Below, piece by piece: positions 36,064 to 48,283 of a DNA stretch of 64,000 nt. This DNA comes from Cryptomeria japonica (taxonomy: Eukaryota; Streptophyta; Pinopsida; Cupressales; Cupressaceae), in contig NC_081409.1 of NCBI RefSeq assembly GCF_030272615.1, forward strand, positions 911,173,330 through 911,237,329, in the 5' to 3' direction. The notes beneath the pieces are model-generated. The model was not told where the DNA came from and made no database searches. It saw only the letters and a program-made list of their open reading frames with translations. The translations under genes and the position numbers were made by a program. Numbering within the stretch: position 1 is the stretch's first letter; every line of letters begins with the position of its first letter.

Positions 36064-38460
36064 ATGAATCTTTCAAGGAGACAAATATTTCATGTTGTTG
36101 ATTGATGACTATTCTAGCATGATGTGGGTTACTTTCTTGAGGGATAAGTATGAAGCTCTAGAGAAATTCAATATTTTTAAGGCGTTGAAGTTGAAGTGTT
36201 TGAGATCTGACAGAGGTGGTGAATTCACTTCCGGTGAGTTTAATGCATTTTGTGAAGAACATGGGATAAAAAGGTAGTTGTCTACTCTGAGAACCCCTCA
36301 GCAAAATGGAGTTGTGGAAAGGAAGAATAGAACCACTCAAGAAACCGCTAGGACAATAATGTTGGAAGGAAATATTTTGCATGTCTATTGGAGAGAAGTT
36401 GTGAGTACTATCGTTTACACTCTTAACTAGGTACACATCAAAGGTGATACCGGTAATATGAATTATGGTTTGGTCATGCTCCTACTGTTAAATATTTCAA
36501 AATATTTGGAAGTAAATGTTATATGAAGAAGGACGAAGATCTAGGAAAGTTTGATGCTACATGTGATGAAGGAACATTTCTTTGTTATTCTACTAAAAGA
36601 AAGGCCTACATGTGTTATAATAAGAGATTGAGGAAGATAGTTGAAAGTACAAATTTCAGGGTTGATGAAAGCAATCAAAGACAATATAGAACTTGCAGAT
36701 ATGATTCAGATGATCAGAATGACAGTGCAAACAAATAGAAGCAACCTCAATCTTTGAATCAAGTTCAAATAATTCTAGTGAATCCAGTGACTCAATGAGA
36801 AGGAACTAGTGCAAGTGATGAAGAAAGATCACAAGAGTCTAAAATTTAAGAAAATCCTAAGAGTCTCGGGTATGTAAGATTGAATCATTCTGAAAATGAA
36901 ATTATAGGAGATAGAAATAAAGGTGTTCAAATAATAAGGAGAATTGCTAAAGATCAAGTTGAGTATTATTTGATTTCAAAGATTGAACCTAAAGATGTGA
37001 ATGAAGCATGCAAAGATGAACATTGGGTAAAAGAAATGGAAGAAAAATTGTTGCAGATTAAAAATAATAATACATGGATTCTTGTTCCCAGACCTAAGAA
37101 CAAAAATGTAATTGGAACTAAATAAGTCTTCTGGAACAAATTGAATGAGCAAGGTGAAGTTGTTAGGAACAAAGAAAGACTTGTTTGTAAAGGATATTCT
37201 CAAATGGAAGGAATTGATTTTGAAGAAACTTTTGCTCTGGTGGAAAAAATTGAAGCTATTAGATTGTTTCTTGTTTTTGTTACTTACAAGGATTTCAAAG
37301 TCTATCAAATGGATGCCAAGTTAGTATTCCTGAATGGTGAATTGGAAGAAGAGGTGTATATAGAGCAACCAGATGGATTTCAATTGTTTGATCAAGGAGA
37401 TATGGTTTGCTGATTGAATAAATCTTCGTATGGATTGAAGTAAGACCCAAGAGCATGGTATGCCAGATTGGATAAGTATTTGTTGAAGCTAGGATTTAAC
37501 AAAGGTATTGTTGATAGTGATTTGTACTTCAAGATTGATCATGATAACATTCTGATTGTTGAAGTTTTTGTTGATGATATTATCTTTGGAGGGAATGATA
37601 GTTTGTGCAAAGAGTTTTCTAATGAAATGCATAATGAATTTGAAATGTCTATGATTGGAGAGATGAAATTCTTTTTGGGTTTACAAATTACTCATTTAGA
37701 AAGAGGAATCTTTATATCTCAGTCCATGTACGTAAAAGAGTTGTTGAATAAGTTTGGTTTGGAAGATTCAAAGCCACTTGGTACTCCTATGGTGACTGGA
37801 TGTAAGTTGACTAAGGACAATGATTCCCCTAAAGAAAATTATACTATATACGGATCTATGATTGGTGGATTACTCTATTTGACTCAAACCAGACCTGCTA
37901 TCATGAATGTCATTTGTCGTGTTGATATATTTAAAGCTGATACTAAGGAATCTCATGTTGTAGTTGTCAAAAGAATTTTTAGATATTTGAAAGGAACTGT
38001 TAATTTTGGTCTATGGTATCCTAAAGATGATGATTTTACTTTAAGTACTTTTACTGATGTTGATTGGAAGGAGATGTGGATGGCAGGAAGATTACAAGTG
38101 GTGGTTCATTTTTCTTGGAAAAAATATTGGTTTCATGGTTGAGAAAAAACAAAACTCTATTTCTCTATCTATTGCAAAGGCATAGTGTATTTTTGTTGCT
38201 AACAATTGTACTCAGGTGGTATGGATAAAGTAGATGTTGAGAGATATCAGAGTAGTGTATAATGAGCCTATTGCTATCTACTGTGACAATTCAAGTGCAA
38301 TTAACATTTCTAAGAATCTAGTGTTGCATTCAAAGACTAAACATATATCAATCAAGTTTCACTTTTTGAGAGATAATGTAAATGAGAAGGAAGTCAGATT
38401 GGAGTATGTGCCTACAAAGGAATAGATTGTAGACATTTTCATGAAGCCTTAAAATGCCTA
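36064..38460 (+). pseudogene. COP2 integrase core, RT and RNase H (many stops)
   Basis: Reading resumes within the integrase core at QGDKYFMLLIDDYSSMMW, with the later Asp in RSDRGGEFTS and the Glu in NGVVERKNRT. About a dozen residues are missing between EKFNIFKA and LKLKCLRSD. RT follows: [49 protein letters not shown] with the catalytic pair (about 37568-37600), then FLGLQITHLERG. RNase H ends with YCDNSSAINISKN and [15 protein letters not shown] (38270-38370). Stops interrupt at about 37124 (expected Trp), 37411, 37440, 38141 and 38425 and in the integrase C-terminus. The enzyme set is dead. Confidence 0.88.
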
Positions 38461-38654
38461 AGGATACTTTTTGTTATATTAGAGGGAAGCTAGGGGTGAT
38501 TTCCCCTCCTAATCAGAACTAAGATGCATTGGTATGCATCAATCCAATGCATTTCACAAACATATATTGTGATCTAGATTGATGAGTTGTTGCTGCTACT
38601 CAAGGGGGATAGTTAGTAAGTTAGTTTTGTGGTTTGATTGAAAGTATATGCCTT

Positions 38655-38819
38655 TTCCATTGATGTCAAAGGGGAAGAGAGAGTCATGTGAAAAAATGTG
38701 AAGAGATTTATAAAGGGGGAGAGAATGGTATGCAAGGTCTACAAAAGAGAGTTGTTTATATACTTTGTCATTGATTGGTTTTTACATCATATGTTGCCAT
38801 CAATGCCAAAGGGGGAGAT
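38655..38819 (+). promoter_or_regulatory. COP2 polypurine tract with an upstream second tract
   Basis: AATGCCAAAGGGGGAGAT (38802-38819) abuts the LTR start TGTTGGGAGA and is the plus-strand primer. About 140 bases upstream, GATGTCAAAGGGGAAGAG (38662-38679) and then AAAGGGGGAGAG (38714-38725) look like further tracts. Confidence 0.75.
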
Positions 38820-40206
38820 TGTTGGGAGATTGTTGGAAGTATGCTACAAATATATTCTTGAGAGATATTTGAGAGATGTGTTGTCATTGATGCCAACATA
38901 TTTCTCTGTCCGTGATAGTGATGCAGTAAAGTTTAGTAGGTTAGTTTGTTCAACATGTTAAAGATAAGAGTTTGTAGATTAAAGGGTTTAAAGAGGGTTG
39001 TCTATAGTTGATTCAACTCAGGTTTCAAAGGTCAACATGAAGATTTGATCGAGTTATGGGTATCTAAGTTGTGGTTGGTTATTCAGTTGTTCAGTGGTGA
39101 CAAAGTGTCAATATTTTGATTTGCATATCTTTGCAATGTAATATCTTGATCTGTGGATTTGGAGATATGTTTGGGAAGTTGGTGTATATCCTCAATTCAA
39201 GTGGTTCATGGTTTGGAGCTCTGCAAGTGATTTCTCAAGGTTGGCAGTCATTATAGTTAGTGTTCCTGAGGTTCGGTATAATGATGCTAATGATTCTAGT
39301 AATTTGTGTTGGTGTAGATGTTTCTATGGTAATTCATGATGCTTGTGGATGTTTTTGGATTGTGTGCCTTTTGTTTTGGTGGTCCGCATTGATCCTTGAG
39401 CTTGTAATTGATTTTTTTCTCTGGTGCGTTAGTGTTCTTCACATTTATGGCTGATTGGATTCTTGTAGCGTGTTATGGATGATAGAGGAATAATTTTTTA
39501 AAGTGTAACATGTTTGATGAGGAAGATTTGGGTTCGTGCTGTGTCTTGACCGATATTGCTTGGTCCACATGATATATTGTGTTGAGTGTGGCTATATTTT
39601 TGTAATTAGTAGATGAGTGTTGAATCGATCTTGTTGATTTCTCCAAGGTTGAGGTCATGTATAAATAATTGTAATATCTTTGTATTTGAGCATGGTTGTG
39701 AGTGAGTGGATGAGTATGTATGTGCGTTGAATGTATACACCTTTCAGAGGTAGAGAAGAAGTGTGAAGCAGAAAGTTGTTTTGTGCTTCATTGAGATTGA
39801 ACCAAGCATTAAGGAGATGCCATTTCTCAGTTCATAATTTTTGGATGTGATCCAAATTTGTTTGTATAGGCAGAAAACCTTCTTGTTGTTGTTTTGAGTA
39901 GTGAGCTTTAGGCAGTGTGCCTAAATGCATGTGCATTCCCCATTGTAATACTTCTAACAAAGTATACCTATTTTGTCGGTTCATCCCCATTGTGGTTTCT
40001 CCCTTGACTGGCTTTTCCACGTCAAAAATCTTGGTGTTATGTGTGTTCTTGAAGTGTTGTCGATTTATGCTTTCATGGTTAATTATCAGATTTGAGAATA
40101 AGTTTAAGTTGTGTGAGTTTTTGAGACAATTGATTCCTCCCTCTTAGTTGTCTTCCCTATTGGTATCAAATCTATTTCATCAATTGGTATCATAGCTATT
40201 TCATTA
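38820..40206 (+). repeat. COP2 3' LTR
   Basis: 1387 bp, homologous to 22973-24366. It starts TGTTGGGAGA and ends CTATTTCATTA, where the other copy ends in GTCA; the terminal CA has decayed to TA. TATAAATA lies at 39660-39667. The C-run is eroded to CCTCCCTC. It contains two 24-nt PBS-like units at its end. The following TTCAC (40207-40211) is the target-site duplication. Confidence 0.9.
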
Positions 40207-40211
40207 TTCAC
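40207..40211. other. Target-site duplication TTCAC, right copy (COP2)
   Basis: Matches 22968-22972. The GYP2 LTR sequence continues directly after it. Confidence 0.88.
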
Positions 40212-41296
40212 TATATCTAGTTATGAATCAGATCAAGACTAAATGCTACTTGAATGTGGATTGAAGGGAGCATCCTCTTTTGTGAGTTGAAGTGCTGAAA
40301 TTAGGTGAAATGTTGAAAAATGAAGGTAAAAACAAGAAAATAGTGAGATACAATCACCTAATTTTGCGTGTAGTTGGAATTAAGCAATTTAAGTCGAATT
40401 AGACTCGCTCCCCAAAAGTGCCCAAAAATTGTCGGGATTGTGATGCATCACAACGGTCCTCCAAACTTTTTGCACACCAAAGGGAGATGATTTGTCGCTA
40501 TGAATGAAGCCTAATCTAAGGAGTACAACTCTGTACCTATTTCTTGGACACAAAGAGAAAGGGAAATGTGTTGGGAATAGGGGTTTTCCTTAGCTCAAAC
40601 CTCAGTTTTGGAATTAACCATGAAATTGAAATAAATGTAATTGAAATGACTAATAGGAAAGGATCTCCTTTTGAAGGAGATGTTGAATTATGACTGAAAA
40701 TTGAATTATGATACCTCCTTGTGAAGTTTTGCTTGCCTCCACATGGAATTAGGGTTTAGAAAGTCTTTAACAAAGTAGGATGAATAATGTCTCATTCAAT
40801 GCTTGAAACTTGACTTTATTGTTGCTCCTAAGTTGAAAGAAGACTGATTGCTGCTCAATTTCTTGAATGCTTGAATGCTTGATGTCATATGTGTGATCTC
40901 AATTCTTGTTAATTTTTTATGATCCTCAAATGAGAGGGGAAATCCTCTTTATATACTTTCCCGTAGGTGAAATTAGATAATTTTATGACATGAGTTGACA
41001 GAGAGAGGAAAATCCCACTCAATTTTGAAAGAAGACCAAGGTGTCAAATTGGGCCCGATTTAGGGAGGACCATGGCATGGCACTATGTTCCCAGTGAGGA
41101 CCATGACATGGCACCATGGTCCTGCCCTATTTTGGGGTAGGCAAAAGGTGCTATGTGAGGTGAAATTTGAGTTTAGATGCCATTTGTGATGTGAAAGAGT
41201 ATAATCAGGTCTTCAATCGGGCCGAGGGGCACAAACAATAAGGTGAAGACCCAAATACGGTTGAAATTACAAAGGGTGCAATTTTAGGATGCCACA
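40212..41296 (-). repeat. GYP2 3' LTR, right fragment
   Basis: Homologous to about 55981-57039. The TATA box (minus TATATAAAG) is at 40947-40955. The right end GATGCCACA abuts the polypurine tract, so on the minus strand the LTR starts TGTGGCATCC. Confidence 0.9.
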
Positions 41297-41784
41297 TTTA
41301 GCCCCCACCTTAGCAGGAGTATGAAGTTGATCATACTCTCAGTAAAGTACAAAGGGTTCAAATTGAAAACTTTCACCAAGTCATCAAGGAGACAAGATAC
41401 ACCAAGCCCCTAGTGGGCTTTAGGATCTTACAACTTCGATGACAAGATAAAAGGGACATCATGAAAGAGAGAGAAAGAGAGAGAACCATGACTACAAACT
41501 AGTAAGGTTCTCTTACTATGAGTCATGAAAAAAAATTACAAAGAAAAAGGCAAATTTTGCTAAGTAACTTAAAAGTATCAAGAGAGACATCCATTGAGCG
41601 GAGTATATGCCCCCACCTTAAAGCGATTGCGCATGTCTTATCTGGGGCAATTCCTTTAAGGTAGGATACACCCCAAGAAGATAAGCACTTTATCACAATG
41701 ATTTAACCCCCAAGATGAGATGAATCAAAGGATAATGATCACAAAACATAAAACACAAGGTGGTTTCATGTAACCCTAGGGCCA
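41297..41784 (-). other. GYP2 3' internal end with polypurine tract
   Basis: On the minus strand AAGGTGGGGGCTAAA (41297-41311) abuts the LTR start and is the plus-strand primer. A second AAGGTGGGGGCATA-like tract lies at about 41610-41622. The rest is purine-rich, non-coding and without RT or integrase homology. It ends at a microsatellite. Confidence 0.75.
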
Positions 41785-41785
41785 A

Positions 41786-41824
<39 letters not shown>

Positions 41825-41825
41825 G

Positions 41826-41904
<79 letters not shown>

Positions 41905-41905
41905 G

Positions 41906-41952
<47 letters not shown>

Positions 41953-42035
41953 GTATATATATATGTATACATATATATGTATGTATATATATATATATAC
42001 ATATATGTATGTATATATATATATATACATATATG

Positions 42036-42076
<41 letters not shown>

Positions 42077-42083
42077 CTGTGTG

Positions 42084-42127
<44 letters not shown>

Positions 42128-42131
42128 CATA
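41785..42131. repeat. Compound microsatellite left of COP4
   Basis: (TA)n mixed with TATG/TGTA units to about 42046, then (GT)n at about 42047-42072, a short TA core, and (AC)n at about 42094-42120. The GT and AC blocks are reverse complements around the TA core and can pair as a hairpin. Six-frame ORFs here are artefacts. Confidence 0.95.
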
Positions 42132-43610
42132 TGATAGTTCTGATACTTAATATAAGTATAGATCTGATAGCCAACAAGATGAGAGTGGGGGGGGGGGGGG
42201 GGTTAATCATACAAACTTAATCATCAATGAAAACATCAGATTCTACCTCGGTAACACATATCAGTCATAGAATAAAAACTGTCAAACATGCAAACTCAAA
42301 AGCATATGAACAATAAAAACCTCATAACACCATATTTAATGTGGAAACCCAAATAGGGATAAACCACTATGGGATTTCAGACCCACTAAGAAATATACTC
42401 TTCTAGAGTATGCTCGGTTAAAAGCCAATCCTGTTAAAGATTACAAAACACATTGCTAGATGTGACCCGGTTAAGGGATTTCCCTCAAATCTATTAGGAT
42501 CTTCACTTTGTTAGGAGTGACCTTGTCAAAGGATTTCAAACACTCATTTAGAATGTCACCTTGTTAGAGGATTTACTTATAAGACTATTAAGTCCACTCG
42601 ATTAAGAGATTTCCTATTACTTTCACAAGCTAACAGTAATACAATCTATCTGCACCTTCACATCTAAAATGCTAAAGAAGATTCTTATTTGTTCAACACA
42701 ATCTATACATAGAACTAATCTTGTCTATCTGTTGGGCATCAATACTCTATTATTCCAACAGGTCTTCAAGCTTCTGTGCTTGGTGATCACTATGTAGCAT
42801 CCCTGTGCATACACTTGCCCGCATACACTATTTATCAACAGTTCCTTATTTATAAACAATCATCTAACCGCTTAATCTCCTTGATCACATTTCCCATGAT
42901 CAATAATAGCCATCAGATCTTCAATCTTGTCTAGGTTCATTGTATCTTACGATCTGAAAAATGTTTTACCCTGCCTCGAAACTTGCACAATCATCTTGGA
43001 ACTTGTGTTAGGGTAATGCAGTTCAATATGAACTGTAGATCTTCTTGTCGACTTTCCATTGCCTTAGATTTGTTAACAAACTTCTTCCACGACTTGCCAA
43101 TCATTGATCCGCTCCAGCTCATCAGCTTCTCTCATTAAATATCACATGTAAAGATTCAATGCATTCTGTTATAGCTCGGTTACAACTCGGTGAATACCAA
43201 ACTTTACTCGGTAGACATTCTATTTTCATTAACTGACTGCGATAACCTTAGGGTTTACCGACTAGGTTCTTTGCTTGATAACATAGTGTAGTATTAACCT
43301 TTACATTTTACAACATATGTATGATGTTAAAACAATCTAAAACATCAAGATCTCATCATTGTCTGGCTCGGTAGAGTTACCCATTGAATAACTTATCCCT
43401 TTATTCATCATATTCTTTCCTGTGTCTTTACCAACTTCTTTATAATCTTCATATCATATTTCTTAAGATATGGCAACATCATACTGAATTAGAAAATCAA
43501 TTTCTTGACATCAATGACAAAATAATAATATCAAGACAGTAAAACATCTTTAATCAGTTATGTCCATAATCATCAACAACCTTCTCAATATCCTTGTTAT
43601 ATTGCCAACA
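42132..43610 (-). repeat. COP4 3' LTR
   Basis: 1479 bp. On the plus strand it runs from TGATAGTTCTG to ATTGCCAACA. Sixteen G lie at 42187-42202, against ten in the 5' copy (48337-48346). A polypurine tract follows on its right (minus GCCAAAGGGGGAGAT, 43611-43626). Confidence 0.92.
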
Positions 43611-43800
43611 ATCTCCCCCTTTGGCATTGCTGTGATTCTGAAATGCTGAAATGCTCTCCCCATATATCAGACGTCTCTTCTCAATCTTCTCAGGTCTTCT
43701 CATCCTAGTAGTCTTCTCCTCCTTGGGTAGGTCTTCTACCCCTGGTAGTCTTCTCCTCCTTGGGTAGGTCTTCTCCCCCTTTGACAACAATGCCAAAATG
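43611..43800 (-). promoter_or_regulatory. COP4 polypurine tract, short tandem repeat and second tract
   Basis: The true tract is at 43611-43626. At about 43705-43780 a unit of about 37 bp (GGTAGTCTTCTCCTCCTTGG, then GTAGGTCTTCT) is repeated with variation. At 43771-43800 the second tract reads, on the minus strand, CATTGTTGTCAAAGGGGGAG. It is nearly identical to the COP3 module at 35457-35485. Confidence 0.7.
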
Positions 43801-44035
43801 AAAAGAACTAAAACATATGGTGTTTCTGTAAGAAGTTATTTCCTACTGATGTGTATCAACTGAGTCTCAGTCAGAGCATTTGTTTACAGTTCCTGTTCCC
43901 TATATCATTTTCTATATATCCCAATATTGTTCCAGTACACTTTCAGAAAAGCATTCTTAAAGTGTATCACTCCAGCATCAGCTCCCTAAAAGATATTCAA
44001 TAGATTCATCGAAGTGATGCTTTCACTGAACTCGG

Positions 44036-45870
44036 TCAATGAGTAAGAGATAGGGGTAGGACCCCTAACTTACTTCTGAGATATTCAAAAGTGTCCTTTG
44101 GTAGTGGCTTGGTGAAGATATCAGCTATTTGTTCCTTTGTGTTAACATATTCCAACACCACTTTCTTTTCATGAGCTTCTTCTCTAAGATAATGATATTT
44201 GATAGATATGTGCTTTGTCTTAGAGTGCATAACAGGGTTCTTTGAAAATTAATGGCACTAGTATTATCACAAAATATAGTTACTGGCTCGGTAACTTTCT
44301 CATTTATACCTTCCAACAATTGTTTGATCCATGCAATGTTGGTACAATTCAGTGCTGCAGCAACATATTCAGCTTCGGCTGTTGAATGAGAAACACATCC
44401 TTGTTTCTTGCTAAGCCAACTCACTAGTCTTTCTCCTAAGAAGAAAGCTCCTCCACTTGTGCTTTTCCTATCATCAATGTTGCCTGCCCAATCAGCATCA
44501 GTATAGACTTTCAAATCAAAATCATTTCCTTTCTGATATACTAAGCCATAATCTGCAGTGCCTTTCAAGTATCTGAAAATTCTTTTGATTGATGTCATGT
44601 GTATTTCCTTAGGATCTGCAGAGAATATTGCAACAATACCTACTGCATGTGCTATATCAGGCCTGCTGTGAACAACATATTGTAGTTTTCCAATCATGGA
44701 TCGGTAGAGTGTCTCATCAACAGATGCAGATTCATCATTCTTTGATAGTTTGTAGTTTGTAGTCATAGGAGTACTTACTGGCTTTGAATCCTCCATTCCA
44801 AATTTCTTCAAGATTTCCTTAATGTATTTGGATTGAGTAGTGAAAATTTCATTTTTCATTTGCAGTATCTATAAGCCTATAAAATACTTTATCTCATCGA
44901 TTAATGACATCTCAAATTCTTTGTTCATTTCATTACCAATGTTCTTGCATAAAGAGTCATTTCCACAAAATATAATATCATCAACAAATATGGCTGAGAT
45001 TAGTATTCCATTTTCATCATTCTTCATGTACATGTTGCTATTCTCACTTGTCCTTATAAAACCAATCTTAATCAAATAAGAGTGCAGTCTTTCATACCAT
45101 GCTCTAGGTGCTTGTTTAAGACCATATAAAGCTTTGTTCAATTTACATACCTGATCTTTATTATTGTCTTCAACAAATCCTTCAGGTTGTTCAATGAAAA
45201 CTTCTTCTTCTAATATTCCATTCAGAAATGCAGATTTGACATCCATTTGATATACCTTGAAGTTTTTGAAAGCAGCATATGCCAGCAATGTTCTAACTCC
45301 TTCAAGTCTGGCAACAGGTGCAAAAGTCTCACCATAATCAATTCCTTCTTCTTGGGCATAACCTTTGCAAACCAATCTTGCTTTGTTCCGAATGACCTCT
45401 CCTTTCTCATTTAGCTTGTTTCTGAAGATCCACTTTGTACCGATTACATTTTTGTCCTTAGGTCTTGGGACTAGTGTCCATGTGTTATTCTTCTTGATTT
45501 GATCAATCTCTTCAGTCATAGCATTTATCCAATCTTCACTGTTGAATGCCTCTTTTACTATTCTTGGTTCAAATTTAGATATCAAACATGTGTTTTGTCT
45601 TAGTTTGTTTCTTGTCATCATTGGATCATCCTTATCTCCTATAATCTGACTTGGTGCATGATGTCTTCTGACATATTTGGCTAATACAGGCTCGGTAGGC
45701 TCTGTATGATCCTCTTCATCACTCGATAACTGGATATCTTCCTCATTTCCTTCAATAGTTATCTCGGTAGGACTTTTCGGTTGCACATAAACAAATTCAT
45801 CATAGTCTTCTGGTTCTTTGGAATTCCTGTCATCAGTTCTTTCTGCAAATTCATCAATTTTCATATTTGC
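44036..45870 (-). pseudogene. COP4 reverse transcriptase and RNase H
   Basis: [77 protein letters not shown] and [11 protein letters not shown] with the catalytic pair (about 44950-44980). A stop follows YFIGL at about 44866. The C-terminal half continues in a second frame (EILKKFGMEDSKPVSTPM, DADWAGNIDDRKSTSGGAF). RNase H residues are visible in SHSTAEAEYVAAA and [10 protein letters not shown]. One more frameshift at about 44230 precedes [15 protein letters not shown] and the end at 44036. This is the best-preserved copia pol in the window: one stop and one frameshift. Confidence 0.9.
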
Positions 45871-46832
45871 ACTTTCTACTATTTTGTTAGATGATTTGAT
45901 CAGACATTTAAATTATTTGCTTCTAGAAGAATATCCTAGAAATGTTCCTTCTTCACTTTTCTAATCAAACTTGCCATTTCTATCATCTTTATGAACATAG
46001 CATTTGCTTCCAAAGATCTTAAAATAACTTACATTAGGTTTCTTGCCATACCAGATTTCATAAGGTGTCTTCAAAGTACCTTTCTTCAATTGAACTCGGT
46101 TCAAGGTGTAAATAGTTGTGCTTATTGCTTCTCTCCAAAATGTTTGTGGAACCTTCTTCTCAATCATCAGTGTTCTAGCACAATCCACAATAGATCTGTT
46201 TCTTCTTTCAACTATTCCATTCTACTGTGGAGTCCTCGGTGCAAAGACTTGTCTTTTAATACCATGATCATTGCAAAATAGGTTGAACTCATCAGATGTG
46301 AACTCTCCTCCTCTATCTGATCTAAGACATTTCAGTTGTCTTCCTATTTCATTTTCAACTCTATCCTTGTACCACTTAAACATTTGAAAACTTCTGATTT
46401 TTCTTTTAAAAACATTACTGACATCATCCTTGAATAATCATCCACAAATAATATGAAATACTTATCACCATAATAACTTCGAACTTTCATAGGACCACAA
46501 AGATCAGTGTGTACAAGATCTAAAATTCCCTTAGAAGTGTAGGACTTACTTGTAAAGATGGATCTTGTCATCTTTCCCATTTGGCATCCTCGGCACATAG
46601 CATTCTCAGGTTTTTCAAGACTCAGTAGACCTCTTACTCTATGCTTCTTACTTATCTTGATTAGATTATCAAAATTAACATGACAAAACCTTTTATGCCA
46701 TAACCAGGTGCTATCAATCTTTGCATGCAAGCACTTGTTGTGAGTAGAGTTAAGGTGAAATGTATTACCTTTTGTTTGTGTCCCAGTAGCAGCTAACTTT
46801 CCATTTTTGTCATGAACTTTGACAATTCCTTT
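45871..46832 (-). pseudogene. COP4 GAG-pre-integrase and integrase
   Basis: Pre-integrase and zinc region: WLWHKRFCHVNFDNL and CRGCQMGK. The core has HTDLCGPM, FVDDYSRMMS, RSDRGGEFTS (second Asp) and VERRNRS (Glu), so the D,D,E residues can all be found. They are spread over frames: a frameshift at about 46360 and a TAG within the motif PQ(stop)NG at about 46227, where relatives have Gln. The C-terminal part, 45961-46188, reads MDCARTLMIEKKVPQTFW and FGSKCYVHK, then a stop near 45961. Confidence 0.85.
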
Positions 46833-48215
46833 CTAAAATTCTATTCGGTAACCTGTGTTGTTTAGCTGTGCTACACTCAACAAATTATATTTCAAACCTT
46901 CAACCCAATAAACATCATTGCATATTGCTTTATCAAGAAGTGTTATGGATCCTTTACCTCTTACTGGACATGGTGCATCATTACCAAATCTAACATAGCC
47001 TCCATCATAATCTTCTAACATAACAAACTTGTGTTTATCTCCTGTCATATGATGTGAGCATACACTATCTATAATCCAAGAATCATTAGTGTTTATGTGA
47101 GATAGTAGGGCTTTTTCTTCATACCTTTCTTCATCTGATCCATCCTTGATAGCCACATAAACAACTTCCTCTGTATCAGTCTCATTTGATTTATCATCTT
47201 CAGATTCCTCATTAGCAATTAAGCAGGTCTTTCTATCTCTTCTTCTGAAGTCTCGGTGACCTCTGTAATGATTATCTTTCTGTTTGTCATCTCGGTAATC
47301 TCTCTTTTTAGTGAAATCTTTGTCAGGATAGTTAGAAGCCATATGTCCAATCTTATCACAATTAAAACATTTCAAGGGTAGTTTTCCCTTATACTTACCT
47401 TTGCCTCTTGGTAACCTTTTGGCCAATAGTGCTTCAAACTCTTCTTGCTTTCTGATTTCTTCATATAGTTTGTGTACCTCCTCCATGTTCTTCCAAAAAT
47501 TTTCACATGCTCCACTATGATCTCCTCCAGAGTACTTATACTTTCTTTCATTGTAATCATTAGATTCATTCAGATGAAAAGAACTAAATGCAGATTCAAC
47601 TTTATTTACCGATGACCCACTGTTATCAAAATTACTTAACTCAAATGCATGTAGCTTACCAATAGTAGCATCCAAGGAAACTGGCATATTAGGTATAGAC
47701 CTCAATTCATTGATTGCAAAGACTCGGATTGCATAGGTAGGTAGAAGGGTTCTTAACAACTTACTTGTCACATCCTTTTCTTCAATAGTTCCTCCTACTC
47801 CCTTGATTTGATTTACAATCTCCTTTAGTCTTGTACTGTACTGGGTTATGTTCTCACCTTCATTCATCCTCATAGATTCAAGTTGTCCTTTTAGACTATC
47901 AAATTTTGCTCTTTGAACATGTTCATCTCCTCCATATACAGATATGAGCTTAGTCCACATAGCCTTCGCATCATTGCAGCCTTCTAGATCATTAAACTCA
48001 GAATCGGTCAATGTAGATGTTATTTCAATCATTTCTTGAATGTGTTCTTGCTTTGCCTTTATCTCTTCCATAGTCAATGGATAGGTGCTCGGTGTAACAA
48101 AATCGTTCTCCAGATAGTATATAGCATATTCTCCAACTCCTGATAGATGTAGCTTCATCCTTTTCTGCCATGTAGAGAAACTTGACTTATTCAACTTAGG
48201 TGCATCCCTCTTTAT
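46833..48215 (-). pseudogene. COP4 gag and protease with damaged zinc knuckle and active site
   Basis: The frame is open for almost 500 codons from inside the LTR through the primer site to 46833. No ATG stands where gag should start (IKRDAPKLNKSSFSTWQ), so the normal start is lost. UBN2-type homology includes AKAMWTKLISVYGGDEHV and KLHAFELSNFD. The knuckle reads CFNCDKIGHMASNY, with Tyr in place of the last Cys. The protease reads DSVCSHHM, with Val for the Gly of DSG. Both are single-residue losses in an otherwise open frame. It ends at a stop after GYRIEF. Confidence 0.87.
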
Positions 48216-48269
48216 ACATCTTTGGATGTTTAACTCAATTGCCTTTAAACTTTCCTTTTGGAGTCCGAA

Positions 48270-48283
48270 GCTCTGATCCCAAT
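48270..48283 (-). promoter_or_regulatory. COP4 primer-binding site (mutated)
   Basis: Minus-strand ATTGGGATCAGAGC abuts the LTR end. Relative to TGGTATCAGAGC one base differs (GGGATC for GGTATC). Confidence 0.8.

Noticed and set aside
41693-42220. Long ORFs of Tyr/Ile or Thr/His repeats
   Set aside because: They are translations of the TA/GT/AC microsatellite.
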